Shown one piece after another: positions 8,674 to 18,073 of a DNA stretch of 45,074 bases. The position numbers and the translations under genes were made by a program. Where the stretch lies: the NCBI GenBank assembly GCA_038040445.1, contig JBBPIG010000031.1, forward strand, positions 24,897 through 69,970, read 5' to 3'. The stretch is from Acidobacteriota bacterium. GTDB taxonomy: Bacteria; Acidobacteriota; Blastocatellia; UBA7656. Position 1 is the first letter of the stretch. The number at the start of each line of letters is the position of its first letter. A model generated the notes under the pieces. It had not been told where the DNA came from. It made no database searches and saw only the letters and a program-made list of their open reading frames with translations.

Positions 8674-10038
8674 ATGAAGACAATCAGAATCGCAAACGGG
8701 CAGGGCTTCTGGGGCGATTCGCTCGAAGCGCCCGTTCAACTCGTCGAGCGCGGGCCGATCGATTATCTCACGCTCGATTATCTCGCCGAGATCACGATGT
8801 CTATCATGCAAAAGCAGCGGGCGCGCGATCCCCGATTCGGATACGCGCACGATTTCATCGGCGTGATGGCTCGCATTCTGCCGGCGTGCGTGGAGAAGAA
8901 CATCAAAGTAGTCGCGAACGCCGGCGGCGTAAATCCTCAGGCTTGTAGCGCCGCCGTTGCCGACGCCGCTCGCAAGCTCGGCCTCGCCGGCAAAGTCAAA
9001 ATCGGAATCGTCGCCGGCGATGACATCATGGAGAAGCTCGATGTTTTGATGGATGACGGAATCGCGCTCGAGAACATGGATACCGGCGAGCCGCTGGCGT
9101 CCATTCGCGATCGCGTTCAAAGCGCGAACGTCTACTTCGGCGCGGCTCCAATCGCCGAAGCGCTCGAACGCGGCGCCCAGATCATCATCACCGGCCGCTG
9201 CACGGATACCGGACTGACGCTTGGGCCGATGATCCACGAGTTCAAATGGGCTTCAGATGATTGGGATAGATTGGCGGCCGGCACGATAGCCGGTCACATC
9301 ATCGAATGCGGCGCGCAGTGCACAGGCGGGAACTGCCAGGCTGATTGGAAATCGATTCCCGACCTGTGGGACATCGGATATCCCATCGTCGAAGCGAACG
9401 ACGACGGCACGTTTGCGGTCACCAAGCATCCAGGCACCGGTGGGCGAGTAACGGTCGCTGGAATCATCGAGCAGTTGATGTACGAGATGGGAGAACCGCG
9501 GCGGTACATCACACCCGATTGCATCGCCGACTTCACGACCGTGCAACTGGAGCAAGCCGCGACGGATGTTGTGCGGGTGTCAGGAATCAACGGGAAACCA
9601 GCGACTGATTTCTACAAAGTGTCGATCAGCTACTCGGCCGGCTACAAGGCGGTAGGCTCGCTGATTTATTCCTGGCCCGAAGCTTACGAGAAAGCTAAAG
9701 CGGCGGATGCGATTCTTCGCCGGCGGCTCGAAGCGCTTGGATTGAAGTTCGACGAGATGCGCTCCGAGATCATTGGCGCCGGCGCGTTGCACGGAGAGCT
9801 GGCGGGCGCGCCTTCAGGGGATCTTTCTGAAGTCCTTCTTCGCGTCGGCGTGCGCTCCGCGAATAAAGCGGCGCTCGAACGTTTCGTGAAGGAGCTGGCG
9901 CCGTTAGGGTTGAACGGTCCGCCGACGGTGTGCGGTTTAGGGAGCGGGCGGCCCAAGGTCGAAGAGATCGTCGCTTACTGGCCGGCGTTGATGCTCAAGT
10001 CGGCAGTCTCTCCGCGAGTGGAGGTGTTCACAGTCTGA
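8674..10038 (+). CDS. AtuA-family (DUF1446) protein
   Basis: This 454-residue protein matches the acyclic terpene utilisation AtuA family: [12 protein letters not shown] at residues 4-15, [14 protein letters not shown] near 90, [24 protein letters not shown] near 150-170 and [20 protein letters not shown] near 205. In Pseudomonas, atuA starts the citronellol/geraniol degradation operon, but its biochemical role is unknown. The separate C-terminal extension found in some relatives is absent here. It follows the acyl-CoA synthetase by 96 bases on the same strand. With the divergent dehydrogenase and biotin-dependent carboxylase it rebuilds most of an atu-like gene set, which supports a role in breaking down a methyl-branched or isoprenoid acid. 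Confidence 0.9.
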   Translation: MKTIRIANGQGFWGDSLEAPVQLVERGPIDYLTLDYLAEITMSIMQKQRARDPRFGYAHDFIGVMARILPACVEKNIKVVANAGGVNPQACSAAVADAARKLGLAGKVKIGIVAGDDIMEKLDVLMDDGIALENMDTGEPLASIRDRVQSANVYFGAAPIAEALERGAQIIITGRCTDTGLTLGPMIHEFKWASDDWDRLAAGTIAGHIIECGAQCTGGNCQADWKSIPDLWDIGYPIVEANDDGTFAVTKHPGTGGRVTVAGIIEQLMYEMGEPRRYITPDCIADFTTVQLEQAATDVVRVSGINGKPATDFYKVSISYSAGYKAVGSLIYSWPEAYEKAKAADAILRRRLEALGLKFDEMRSEIIGAGALHGELAGAPSGDLSEVLLRVGVRSANKAALERFVKELAPLGLNGPPTVCGLGSGRPKVEEIVAYWPALMLKSAVSPRVEVFTV

Positions 10039-10230
10039 AGCGGCGGTTTTAGCACGGATGATGCGGATCGCGAATCAGTCCAGCCGTCGGTGTTCGAATC
10101 CTGATCTCATCTGGTACCGCCTTTTCTATTGCTTTAAACTCGATGCGAGTTTAAGTTTGAGCCGATGATTCTCGAGGCATTTTTCTCTCAGTCCAAAGCC
10201 GGCGAGACCGGCTCCGGATCTCGACAAAAG

Positions 10231-11241
10231 ATGAAATATTTTAGCCTTCGCATCCTCGTTCTCATTTGCGTCGCGACAACCAGCGCGGTTGGCTGGGTGC
10301 AGGAGAAACCCTCGGCCGCTCCCGCTCCCTTGCTCGCCGGGCTGAGGAGCAAGGACAAAGGAGACAGGCGCGACGCGGCTAATCAACTCGGCTCGACGCG
10401 TGCGCGAGGCGCGGTTCGCGCGCTGGTGGAAGTGCTGTCTGACAAGGAAGCAACGGTGCGCGAAGCCGCCGCCTTTGCGCTCGGCCAGATTTCAGATCCC
10501 GCGGGGACGGGTTTGTTGATTCCGTTGCTCGCCGACTCCAACGAAGAAGTGCGCGCTTCAGCCGCGTTTGCGCTGGGAATGATCGGCGACCGCAAAGCGA
10601 CTAAAGCGCTTTCTTACGCGATCGGCGATCGCGATCCGGAAGTGCGCTCATCGGCTATTTTCGCGCTCGGACTAATGCAAGACGAGCAGGCGGTTGACGA
10701 GATCGTCGATGCGTTGGATGACTCGTCATTCGACGTGCGCTACGACGCCGTGTGGGCGCTCGGGCAGATCGGCGAGCCGGATGCCGAAGACCCCCTGCGC
10801 GGCTCTCTGGTGACTCTAAACTTGCTCCGTATTGACGACTCGCGGCGCGAAGCGTTTCGACAAGTTGTCCAGTATTCTCTGGAGAGCCTCCGCACAGAAG
10901 CCCACGCGAGGACCGCTCCTGGAGAAGCCGGCAGGCCCCGGCGTGCCACCGGCATTGTCAGAGACGAACGTTATGCGCCTCCGACTCGCCCGCTGGGGAT
11001 ACATCGATCCGCGCGGCCCGCAATGACAGAAGCCGCATTGCGAGCGAGGGCGGGAGGTTCAGTGAAACTGCGAGTGCTGGTGGGCGCGGATGGCAAGGCC
11101 GTGCGGGTTTATGTCGCGCGGCGCCTCGGGTACGGATTGGACCGGCGCGCGGTTGAAACGGCATTGCGGTATAGGTTCGATCCTGAGATTCAATCGGGCT
11201 TGCCTCAATCAAGCTGGACCGATGTCGAAGTGAAATTCTAG
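10231..11241 (+). CDS. exported HEAT-repeat protein with a TonB-C-like C-terminus
   Basis: The start is the ATG at 10231, giving a 336-residue protein with a Sec signal peptide (MKYFSLRILVLICVA, cleavage after about residue 25). Residues about 35-200 form five or six HEAT/PBS-lyase-type repeats (REAAAFALGQI, RASAAFALGMIGD, RSSAIFALGLM, RYDAVWALGQIGE). After a linker, about 255-336 has the GGSVKLRVLVGADGKAVRVYV and RAVETALRYRFDP pattern of TonB C-terminal domains. The ORF extends upstream to 10165, but that would bury the signal peptide. It is probably a periplasmic scaffold or partner of a TonB-like system; no substrate can be named. Confidence 0.82.
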   Translation: MKYFSLRILVLICVATTSAVGWVQEKPSAAPAPLLAGLRSKDKGDRRDAANQLGSTRARGAVRALVEVLSDKEATVREAAAFALGQISDPAGTGLLIPLLADSNEEVRASAAFALGMIGDRKATKALSYAIGDRDPEVRSSAIFALGLMQDEQAVDEIVDALDDSSFDVRYDAVWALGQIGEPDAEDPLRGSLVTLNLLRIDDSRREAFRQVVQYSLESLRTEAHARTAPGEAGRPRRATGIVRDERYAPPTRPLGIHRSARPAMTEAALRARAGGSVKLRVLVGADGKAVRVYVARRLGYGLDRRAVETALRYRFDPEIQSGLPQSSWTDVEVKF

Positions 11242-11249
11242 ATTAATCC

Positions 11250-11360
11250 GTAGTCTAGATTAGTCAGTAGTCCGTGGTCAGTAGTCCGTAGCTCTGTGAA
11301 CGAGCAAGTGACTACGGACTATGGACTATGGACTATGGACTACGGACTACGGACTACGGA
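11250..11360. repeat. 8-bp tandem repeat with inverted arms (ACTACGG/CCGTAGT)
   Basis: The left side has CCGTAGTC, CAGTAGTCCGTGG and GTAGTCCGTAG; the right side has seven tandem copies of GGACTAC/TG-type octamers from about 11311 to 11359. The two sides are complementary and can form a long imperfect hairpin. The last unit ends in GGAG (11357-11360) and sits six bases before the nitrilase ATG, so the repeat provides the ribosome binding site. Confidence 0.8.
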
Positions 11361-11367
11361 GTGAGCT

Positions 11368-12237
11368 ATGTCAAGAATCGTTAAGTGCGGGTTGATTCAA
11401 ACATCCAACGCCGCTGCGACAGACGAGCCAATCGAGAAGATCAAGCACGAAAACATTGTGAAGAATCTCGCGTTCATTGAACAAGCCGCAACCCGCGGGG
11501 TTCAGATCGTCTGCATGCAAGAGGTCTTCACTACGCCGTACTTCTGCGCTGAGCAAGAACCTCGCTGGTACGAAGCGGTCGAAAAGATTCCGGATGGGCC
11601 AACCGTCAAGCTCATGCAAGACGTGGCAAAGAACCACGGCATGGTTGTGATCGTCCCCATCTACGAGGAAGAGATCACCGGCGTCTACTACAACACCGCC
11701 GCGGTGATCGACGCCGACGGCAAGTACCTTGGGAAGTATCGTAAGAACCATATACCTCACACCAAGCCCGGATTCTGGGAGAAATACTACTTCAAACCGG
11801 GCAATCTCGGTTATCCGGCGTTCGAGACTGCGTTCGCGCGAATCGGCGTCTACATCTGCTACGATCGCCACTTCCCCGAGGGAGCGCGGGCTTTGGGACT
11901 GAACGGCGCGGAGATCGTTTTCAACCCCTCGGCGACGGTCGCGGGACTATCGGAGTATCTGTGGGAGCTCGAACAGCCGGCGCACGCAGTGGCCAACGGG
12001 TATTTCATCGGCGCGATCAATCGAGTCGGCCACGAGCAGCCGTGGGACATCGGCGAGTTCTACGGCAAGAGCTACTTCTGCAACCCGCGCGGCAAGATCA
12101 TCGCCCAGGCGTCCCGAGATTCGGACGAGCTTGTAGTCGCCGATCTGGACCTGGATGAGATTCGCGAAGTAAGAAACGTCTGGCAATTCTACCGCGACCG
12201 CCGGCCGGAGACATATGCTTCGCTGACAAAGGAATGA
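11368..12237 (+). CDS. nitrilase-superfamily amidohydrolase, probable beta-ureidopropionase / N-carbamoyl amino acid hydrolase
   Basis: This 289-residue cytoplasmic enzyme has the complete Glu-Lys-Cys nitrilase triad: E52 in CMQEVF, K126 in YRKNHIP and C164 in YICYDRHFPEGAR. The long KNHIPHTKPGFWEKYYF segment and the RNVWQFYRDRRPE tail are typical of beta-ureidopropionase, which hydrolyses N-carbamoyl-beta-alanine in the last step of reductive pyrimidine degradation. A carbamoyl-D-amino acid hydrolase role cannot be excluded. The ATG has GGAG six bases upstream, supplied by the repeat. The oxidoreductase gene downstream is on the same strand, and no dihydropyrimidinase gene lies in the window. 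Confidence 0.88.
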   Translation: MSRIVKCGLIQTSNAAATDEPIEKIKHENIVKNLAFIEQAATRGVQIVCMQEVFTTPYFCAEQEPRWYEAVEKIPDGPTVKLMQDVAKNHGMVVIVPIYEEEITGVYYNTAAVIDADGKYLGKYRKNHIPHTKPGFWEKYYFKPGNLGYPAFETAFARIGVYICYDRHFPEGARALGLNGAEIVFNPSATVAGLSEYLWELEQPAHAVANGYFIGAINRVGHEQPWDIGEFYGKSYFCNPRGKIIAQASRDSDELVVADLDLDEIREVRNVWQFYRDRRPETYASLTKE

Positions 12238-12273
12238 ACATAGACCACGGATGACGCGGGTCTGACTGATCTT

Positions 12274-12309
12274 CACGGATCAGATCCGCGCCAATCCGTC
12301 TGATCCGTG
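12274..12309. repeat. hairpin CACGGATCAGA / TCTGATCCGTG
   Basis: A perfect 11-base stem with a 14-base loop lies between the nitrilase and oxidoreductase genes. Related AGACCACGGATGAC segments occur just before it (12242) and near 40034, so it looks like a member of a dispersed intergenic repeat. There is no T-run to make it a terminator. Confidence 0.65.
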
Positions 12310-12365
12310 TCATCAGCGGCCTATTCTGACAGACATCTGATAGCCCGATTGAACCGAGGAAATGC

Positions 12366-13361
12366 ATGCTCGAATTCGGAATCACGTTCAAACCTGACAT
12401 GCCTCACCAGCGCATGATTGCGCTTGCCAAACAAGCTGAAGCTGCGGGATTCGACTACGGTTGGATTTTCGATTCGCACGTTTTGTGGCAAGAGGCGTAT
12501 CCGCTGCTGACCCTGCTGGCCGCGAACACTGAGCACATGCGTTTGGGCACCTGTGTGACAAATCCCGCCGTTCGAGACGCCAGCGTGACCGCGAGCCTGC
12601 TTGCGACGCTCAATAGAATTTCAGACGGGCGCATGGACCTGGGCATCGGCCGCGGCGATAGCTCGCGCCGAGTCATGGGGAAAAAGCCTACGACGCTCGA
12701 GCGATTGGAAGAAACCGTCGACGTCATCCGCGATCTTTGCTCGGGCAAGCAGATCGAATACGAAGGCCGCGACATTCAGATGACCTGGGCGAACCACGGG
12801 GTGCCGCCCGCCTGGATCGCGGGCTACGGACCGAAGGCGTTGCGATGCGCGGGCCGAATCGGCGACGGCGTCATTCTGCAATTTGCCGACCCGCATTTGA
12901 TCAAATGGTGCCTCGGCTTCGTGCGTGAGGGAGCCGAAGAAGCGGGACGAGACTTCTCGAAGATTCGCGTGATGAGCGCCGCCGCGGTATGGGTGTCGGA
13001 TGATCTTGCGAGGGCGCGCAATCAAGTACGCTGGTTCCCGGCGCTGGTTTCAAATCACGTTGTCGATCTGGTCTCGCGCTACAAGCCGGAAGAGCTGCCC
13101 GAAGAGTTGACTTCGTATGTCCGCGACCGCAAGGGCTACAACTATCTTCATCATGCCGAGGTGGGAAGCTCGAACGCCGAGTTCGTGGCGGATGAGATCG
13201 TCGATCGCTTCTGCATCGTCGGACCCGCCGAAGAACACGTGCGAAAACTGAAGGAGCTTCAAGATATCGGCGTTACCCAGTTCAATATCTATCTAATGAG
13301 CGGCGACGAAGAGCAGACGGTTGAAGCTTATGGCCGAGACGTCGTTCCTCTTTTGCGTTAG
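12366..13361 (+). CDS. LLM-class (luciferase-like) flavin or F420-dependent oxidoreductase
   Basis: This 331-residue TIM-barrel protein has the luciferase-like monooxygenase pattern: FGITFKPDMPHQ at the N-terminus, AGFDYGWIFDSHVLW near 25-40, RLGTCVTNPAVRDA near 60, LDLGIGRGDSSRRVMGK near 95, PPAWIAGYGPKALRCAGRIGDGVI near 145, and a C-terminal FCIVGPAEEHVRKL segment. It best fits the CPS_4043-type family, which I recall near hydantoinase and nitrilase genes. That agrees with the beta-ureidopropionase gene 128 bases upstream. Whether it uses F420 or FMN is not settled by sequence, and the substrate is unknown. Confidence 0.85.
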   Translation: MLEFGITFKPDMPHQRMIALAKQAEAAGFDYGWIFDSHVLWQEAYPLLTLLAANTEHMRLGTCVTNPAVRDASVTASLLATLNRISDGRMDLGIGRGDSSRRVMGKKPTTLERLEETVDVIRDLCSGKQIEYEGRDIQMTWANHGVPPAWIAGYGPKALRCAGRIGDGVILQFADPHLIKWCLGFVREGAEEAGRDFSKIRVMSAAAVWVSDDLARARNQVRWFPALVSNHVVDLVSRYKPEELPEELTSYVRDRKGYNYLHHAEVGSSNAEFVADEIVDRFCIVGPAEEHVRKLKELQDIGVTQFNIYLMSGDEEQTVEAYGRDVVPLLR

Positions 13362-13375
13362 GCGGCGGCCGTTCA

Positions 13376-13690
13376 TATGGACTGCGGCGGCACCCTGCTA
13401 CATATAGCTCGGAAGACACCTACGCCGCTTTCGCTTCGCAGGCGAGACGATCCACTTTCAAAAGAGCGATCCAGAATCCGCCGAAGCCAAAACGCCGCCG
13501 CTGCCAGCGCCAGACCACTTCTCACTCAAAGGCGTCGCAGTCCAAATGGAGTGCATCTGGCGCGGCCCCATTTGGACTGCGGCGGCACGCTTGCTACATT
13601 CGCTCGGGCGACACCTACGCCGCCGCTTTCGCTTCGCAGGCGACACATTCCACTTTCAAACAGCGATCCAGCCTCCGCAAAAGCAAAGCG
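13376..13690. repeat. repeat island: two diverged direct copies related to the terminal-inverted-repeat elements
   Basis: A stretch of about 115 bases at 13376-13490 recurs at 13570-13685 with clear but imperfect identity (GGACTGCGGCGGCAC, ACACCTACGCCG, TTTCGCTTCGCAGGCGA, TTCCACTTTCAAA, AGCGATCCAG). Between them, about 13531-13549, lies an inverted copy reading GCAGTCCAAATGG. The 17-mer ATTTGGACTGCGGCGGC at 13570 is also inside the elements at 29656 and 32988. No terminal inverted repeats are left, so this may be a decayed relative. The gap of about 570 bases holds no gene. Confidence 0.75.
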
Positions 13691-13934
13691 CCACTTTCCA
13701 ATAGCGATCCTTCGTTGGCGGTCGGGTGAATCCCGATAGTGGGAAGGGTTATCTCGGAACGAGACAGCCCACGTGCAACGCGTGGCGCGGCTCGAATCGA
13801 AGATGAACTAATTCAATCGCTTAAGGGGGCGGTTGCAATGGCACAGCTCTTGGTTAGCCAACGCGGTGCCCGTGCGCCGGATTCGGACATCCACGACAAA
13901 CTGAAAGTTGCTGAACATTCTAGTAGGAGGACTC

Positions 13935-16331
13935 ATGCAAACACTGCTACAGGACCTGCGCTTCGCAGCGCGAATACTGGCCAGGAAGCCCGGCTTTACT
14001 TTGATTGCGATCGTCACACTGTCGCTAGGCATCGGCGCCAACACGGCCATCTTCAGCGTAGTGAACTCGGTGTTGCTGCAGCCCCTTCCCTACCCTGACC
14101 CCGAACGCCTGGTGACGATGCGTTCGAATCAATCGCTGCCGGACCTCGAAGACATCAGGGCTCAGAGCCAGTCCTTTGAATATCTCGGCGGCTCGGTGAT
14201 GCAGGCTCAGGACTACACCAGTGAGAGCGAGCCGCTTCAGGTGCAGGCAGCGCTGGTCAACGCAGACCTGTTCAAGGCTTTGGGCGCCCGCGCCGCGATA
14301 GGCCGAACGCTCTCAGACGAAGAAGATCGTTTCGGCGGTGATCAGGTAGTCGTGTTGAGTCACGGCTTCTGGCAACGCCACTTTGGCGGCGATGCAAACA
14401 TCGCCGGCCGGACGCTTCAATTGAGCGGCAAAAGCTACACGGTGATCGGAGTTATGCCGGCGGATTTCGTTATGCCTACAGAAGTGCCGGACCTGTGGGC
14501 ATCGGTGCGAGTCGTGAATCCCATCGCCGCGCAGTTTCGGGGTGTGCATTTTCTGCGAACCTACTTAAAACTGAAACCTGGAGTGAGTCTGAGCGAGGCG
14601 CTTGCGGAGATGGAAGGCATCGACCAACGGCTGGCGCAGCAGTACCCGGAGGAGAACAAGGGGCGCCGCACCGTGCTTTTGTCGCTGCAAGAACGGGTAG
14701 TCGCCAATTCCCGCTCCGCTTTGCTCGTGTTGTTCGGCGCAGTCGGGCTTGTGCTGTTAATCGCCTGCGCGAACTTCGCGAACCTTCTGCTCGCCCGAGC
14801 GGCGGCGAGACGACAGGAGATCGTGATTCGCGCGGCGCTTGGCGCGGGACGCGGGCGGTTGGTCCGGCAGATGCTGACCGAAAGCACGCTATTGTCGGTG
14901 CTCGGCGGAGCAGGCGGACTGGTGCTGGCGAAGTGGGGTATTGACCTGCTGATTGCGCTCAAGCCCCCGGACCTGCCGCGGCTCGCTTCGATCGGAATCG
15001 ACGGGTGGGTGCTCGCGTTCACCCTTGGAGTTTCAGTTCTAACCGGCGTGGTGTTTGGGCTGGCGCCCGCGTTGAGCGCGTCGAAGCTCGACGTCAACGA
15101 AGCGTTGAAAGAAGGCGGCCGCGCCGCTACCGGAGGCGTCGCCAGGCATCGCGTTCGCAGCTTGCTGGTAGTTTCCGAGATCGCGCTTGCGCTGGTGTTG
15201 CTGATCGGCGCGGGGTTGCTGATCAAAAGTCTATGGCGGCTGCAAACGATGGATCCGGGGTTGAATCCCGAGAACCTGTTGACGATGCGAGTCGAGCTCC
15301 CCGAGGCGCGCTATAAAGAGATCCCCAAGCAGACGCAGTTCCGCGAGCGCGCGTTGGACGCCATCAACTCGCTGCCCGGTGTTCAGGCCGCGATGATCAG
15401 CGAGTTGCCGATGAGCGGCGACCGGTTGATGCACAACTTCGTTATCGACGGCCGCCCGCCGGTTGGGCCGGGCGAAGAGCCTGAGCTGGAGACCCGCACC
15501 GTAGCCGGCGACTATTTTCGCACGATGGGTATTCCTCTGCTTCAGGGACGCGACTTCGCGCCGCAGGATCGTGCGGACGCGCCGGCAGTGGGGCTGGTGA
15601 ACGAGAGTTTCTTGCGCGAGTACTTTCCTAACGAGAGTCCGATTGGCGCGCGCATCGCGTGGGCGAGAGGGACAACGCGCCGATGGATGACGATTATCGG
15701 AGTCGTCGGCGATGTTAAGCACTACGGCCTCGGCCTGCCGGAGCTGCCGGCGTTTTACAATACGTACCTTCAACAGGATCAGCCGTGGAAGCGATGGATG
15801 TATCTGGCTGTGCGAGCGGATGGTAACACCGGCGCTCTCGCCGGGCAGGTGAAGGATCGAATCTGGTCCGTCGACAAGCAGATTCCGCTGACTAAGCTGC
15901 GCGCGATGACCGATGTGATGGCGACGTCACTCGCGGCGCAACGCTTCAACATGACGCTGATGGGAATCTTCGCCGCGGTAGCGCTTGTGTTGGCGGCGGT
16001 CGGGACCTATGGTGTGATCTCGTACTCGGTCACCCAGCGCACGCACGAGATCGGGATTCGAATGGCGCTTGGGGCTGAATCTCGCGACGTGCTGCGGATA
16101 GTTTTGAGACAGGGTTTGCAGTTGGCGTTGCTCGGCGTTGCAATTGGGATCGGAGCAGCTTTCGCGCTTACCCGAGTGTTGTCCAGTTTGCTGTACGGCG
16201 TGAGCGCGACTGATCCGGTGATCTTCGTGAGCATATCGTTGATACTGACAGGAGTAGCTCTGGGAGCCACCTTCATTCCGGCTCGGCGAGCGACCAAAGT
16301 TGATCCGATGATCGCGCTGAGATATGAGTAA
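13935..16331 (+). CDS. ABC-transporter permease of the acidobacterial duplicated orphan permease (ADOP) type
   Basis: Starting at the ATG at 13935, which has TAGGAGG four bases upstream, this is a 798-residue inner-membrane protein. It has the MacB/FtsX permease layout twice: a first transmembrane segment with [20 protein letters not shown], a periplasmic MacB-like domain ([21 protein letters not shown]), an FtsX core of three helices near residues 270-400, a second periplasmic domain, and a C-terminal FtsX core ending [16 protein letters not shown]. No ATPase gene is adjacent, hence 'orphan'. The family is greatly expanded in Acidobacteria, and this is the best taxonomic hint here. Substrate is unknown. 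The DUF2911 gene follows 41 bases downstream and is likely co-transcribed. Confidence 0.93.
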   Translation: MQTLLQDLRFAARILARKPGFTLIAIVTLSLGIGANTAIFSVVNSVLLQPLPYPDPERLVTMRSNQSLPDLEDIRAQSQSFEYLGGSVMQAQDYTSESEPLQVQAALVNADLFKALGARAAIGRTLSDEEDRFGGDQVVVLSHGFWQRHFGGDANIAGRTLQLSGKSYTVIGVMPADFVMPTEVPDLWASVRVVNPIAAQFRGVHFLRTYLKLKPGVSLSEALAEMEGIDQRLAQQYPEENKGRRTVLLSLQERVVANSRSALLVLFGAVGLVLLIACANFANLLLARAAARRQEIVIRAALGAGRGRLVRQMLTESTLLSVLGGAGGLVLAKWGIDLLIALKPPDLPRLASIGIDGWVLAFTLGVSVLTGVVFGLAPALSASKLDVNEALKEGGRAATGGVARHRVRSLLVVSEIALALVLLIGAGLLIKSLWRLQTMDPGLNPENLLTMRVELPEARYKEIPKQTQFRERALDAINSLPGVQAAMISELPMSGDRLMHNFVIDGRPPVGPGEEPELETRTVAGDYFRTMGIPLLQGRDFAPQDRADAPAVGLVNESFLREYFPNESPIGARIAWARGTTRRWMTIIGVVGDVKHYGLGLPELPAFYNTYLQQDQPWKRWMYLAVRADGNTGALAGQVKDRIWSVDKQIPLTKLRAMTDVMATSLAAQRFNMTLMGIFAAVALVLAAVGTYGVISYSVTQRTHEIGIRMALGAESRDVLRIVLRQGLQLALLGVAIGIGAAFALTRVLSSLLYGVSATDPVIFVSISLILTGVALGATFIPARRATKVDPMIALRYE

Positions 16332-16372
16332 ACCTTTCGCGCGAGACGTTAGTACCAAAGAAGGAGACAGCA

Positions 16373-17014
16373 ATGAAATCGAATACAGCAAAATCAGTTC
16401 TTGGTCTTGTGATGATGGCTTGCTTGTCGTCGCCGCTGTGGGCTCAGGAGAACAAGCCTCAAAACCCTCGGCCGAAGATTGGCGCGTTCGGCAGCGATTC
16501 GCCCGAACGAGGCACGACCCGTGTGGGCTACTGGAACAACGAGAAGAACATGGGCGCCGGCCAATTTGCGATCGACTACGGCCGGCCGGTCTGGCGCAAA
16601 GAGTACGAAGACACCGCAAAGTTCGACGCGATGACCAAGGGCAAAGTCTATCGGCTCGGGAGCAACTTCTGGACGACGCTTGACACGGATATGCCGCTGA
16701 CGATTGCCGGCAAGACCATTCCGGCGGGGCTGTGGTATCTGGGCCTGCACCGGTCGGACGACGGAGCGACGTGGAGTCTGGTGTTCATCGACCCGGCCAA
16801 GGCTCGCGCCGCGCACGTGGATGCCTCGGAGATCGAGCGAGCGCCGATCGCTTACAAGGCGCCGATGACCGTCGAGCAAGCGGGTGAGGCCAAAGACAAA
16901 CTGACGATCGATCTGGTTTTCCAGCGAGGAAATCTAAAGGATGTGACGCTGAAAATCGCGTGGGGCAAGATCCAGTTGAGCGCCCCGATTCAAGTACCGA
17001 TCTCGGCGAGTTGA
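16373..17014 (+). CDS. exported DUF2911 protein
   Basis: This 213-residue protein has a Sec signal peptide (MKSNTAKSVLGLVMMACLSS, cleavage after about residue 24) and the DUF2911 domain: FAIDYGRPVWRKEYEDTAKF near 65, YRLGSNFWTTLDTDMPLTI near 95 and AGLWYLGLHRSDD near 122. A strong AAGGAGA lies upstream of the ATG. The role of DUF2911 is unknown; relatives are common exported proteins of Acidobacteria and Bacteroidetes. Co-transcription with the ADOP permease is likely. The transcript probably ends at the hairpin at 17079. Confidence 0.88.
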   Translation: MKSNTAKSVLGLVMMACLSSPLWAQENKPQNPRPKIGAFGSDSPERGTTRVGYWNNEKNMGAGQFAIDYGRPVWRKEYEDTAKFDAMTKGKVYRLGSNFWTTLDTDMPLTIAGKTIPAGLWYLGLHRSDDGATWSLVFIDPAKARAAHVDASEIERAPIAYKAPMTVEQAGEAKDKLTIDLVFQRGNLKDVTLKIAWGKIQLSAPIQVPISAS

Positions 17015-17078
17015 GATCTAAACACAAGGCCTCGAAGCGCAGACGAGGTCAGACGATTGTGTGAAAACTCCGGAAATA

Positions 17079-17113
17079 CCCCCAACTTCAGTTGGGGGCC
17101 TTTCGACTTTTCA
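17079..17113. terminator. Rho-independent terminator, possibly bidirectional
   Basis: A perfect 8-base stem CCCCCAAC / GTTGGGGG with loop TTCA (17079-17098) is followed on the plus strand by CCTTTCGACTTTT. It lies between the convergent DUF2911 gene (ending 17014) and the minus-strand gene ending at 17120, and could end both transcripts. Confidence 0.75.
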
Positions 17114-17119
17114 CCGAGT

Positions 17120-17512
17120 TTACCCGATCTGTCGTTCCCGAACTTGCTCAACGTCGATACTCTGAACCTCGCCTTTGCCTGCCGTATAAACGGCTATTAC
17201 ATCGAGGCTAAGGTCGCTCTCAATAACCAAAAACCCTTCGACTCCATGGATCGCGTGGATCCCAAAGTTGCCTATTGCGCTGCAGTCCACCTTAGCTGCC
17301 CCATCAGGCTCCAACTTGCTCTTCTTGAAGCCGGATATCGGTCCACCAGCCACAGCGATCTTCATGCGCAAGCTAGCTGTCTCCTTGTTTGGGTTGTGTA
17401 GGTTGACAACTGTTTGATACGAGCCTGGAAGCAGAGAGGTAGTCGTTTGAGACGTCCCAGGGATATTCGCGGTACATAGAAACTTCGCTGCATACTGAAA
17501 CCTTTGAGCCAT
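17120..17512 (-). CDS. small conserved protein of unknown function (YAAKF...VAVYTA type)
   Basis: This 130-residue protein has AAAGGAGA well placed upstream of its ATG, so it is well supported. It reads FQYAAKFLC near 5, PGSYQTVVNLHNPNKE near 29-44 and GFLVIESDLSLDVIAVYTAG near 92-111. I recall many short bacterial proteins with the same YAAKFVC / INVHNP / LDVVAVYTA pattern, but no function. The alternating hydrophobic pattern suggests an all-beta fold. There is no signal peptide. It faces the DUF2911 gene across the terminator and has no clear operon partner. Confidence 0.75.
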   Translation of the reverse strand: MAQRFQYAAKFLCTANIPGTSQTTTSLLPGSYQTVVNLHNPNKETASLRMKIAVAGGPISGFKKSKLEPDGAAKVDCSAIGNFGIHAIHGVEGFLVIESDLSLDVIAVYTAGKGEVQSIDVEQVRERQIG

Positions 17513-18073
17513 TGTCGTTCTCCTTTACCTGACTTTTTATCAATCCGACATCTTCTGACGGACTGCGATAGTCCCACATGCTAATAGACGAAATGAATTC
17601 ACCGAGTTATGCAAAGATTCGAACTATTCATTGTTTGCTGAAAGTGTCGACCCCGGGTGCAACGATAAGACCCGCGTTTGTGGCGCCGTTACCACTCGGT
17701 AAACGAGGCCAGAGCAGGCGGCCGGCTTTGGACTGTTGCCTCCGGAACAAATCTCAGACAGCAAGTGTCTAAGCAAGTTGGAAAAGCTCATCTCACTTGT
17801 CAGCAATTATCGAATCCGGTACATCTGCAGAGTGCTCGCAACTTGAAAGCGCCCTGCAAGCTCAAGCCGCTGTGCATCACACTCCTCGTCTTATGCCCGG
17901 TGCTCCTGGCGCGAGCGCAAACCGAGTCATCCGATGAGGGTCGCCGAGGAAATCGCCGGTTGCACAAGCACCAAAACCTGGAATAGGCGCGGCGCAGAGT
18001 TTGCGACCGGCTATGTTGAAGCTACTCGCGGGCGAGCGTTTACCGGCATCGATTCCACCGTCTTTATGTAATG
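17513..18073. other. gene-poor stretch with apparent remnants of a secreted protein
   Basis: No intact gene is supported here. A TTG at 17843 opens a frame with a signal-peptide-like segment (KLKPLCITLLVLCPVLLARA) that stops at 17986. In another frame, an ATG at 17934 opens 45 codons ending IDSTVFM at 18071. The two overlap and could be pieces of one frameshifted exported protein, but I recognise neither. Confidence 0.3.
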
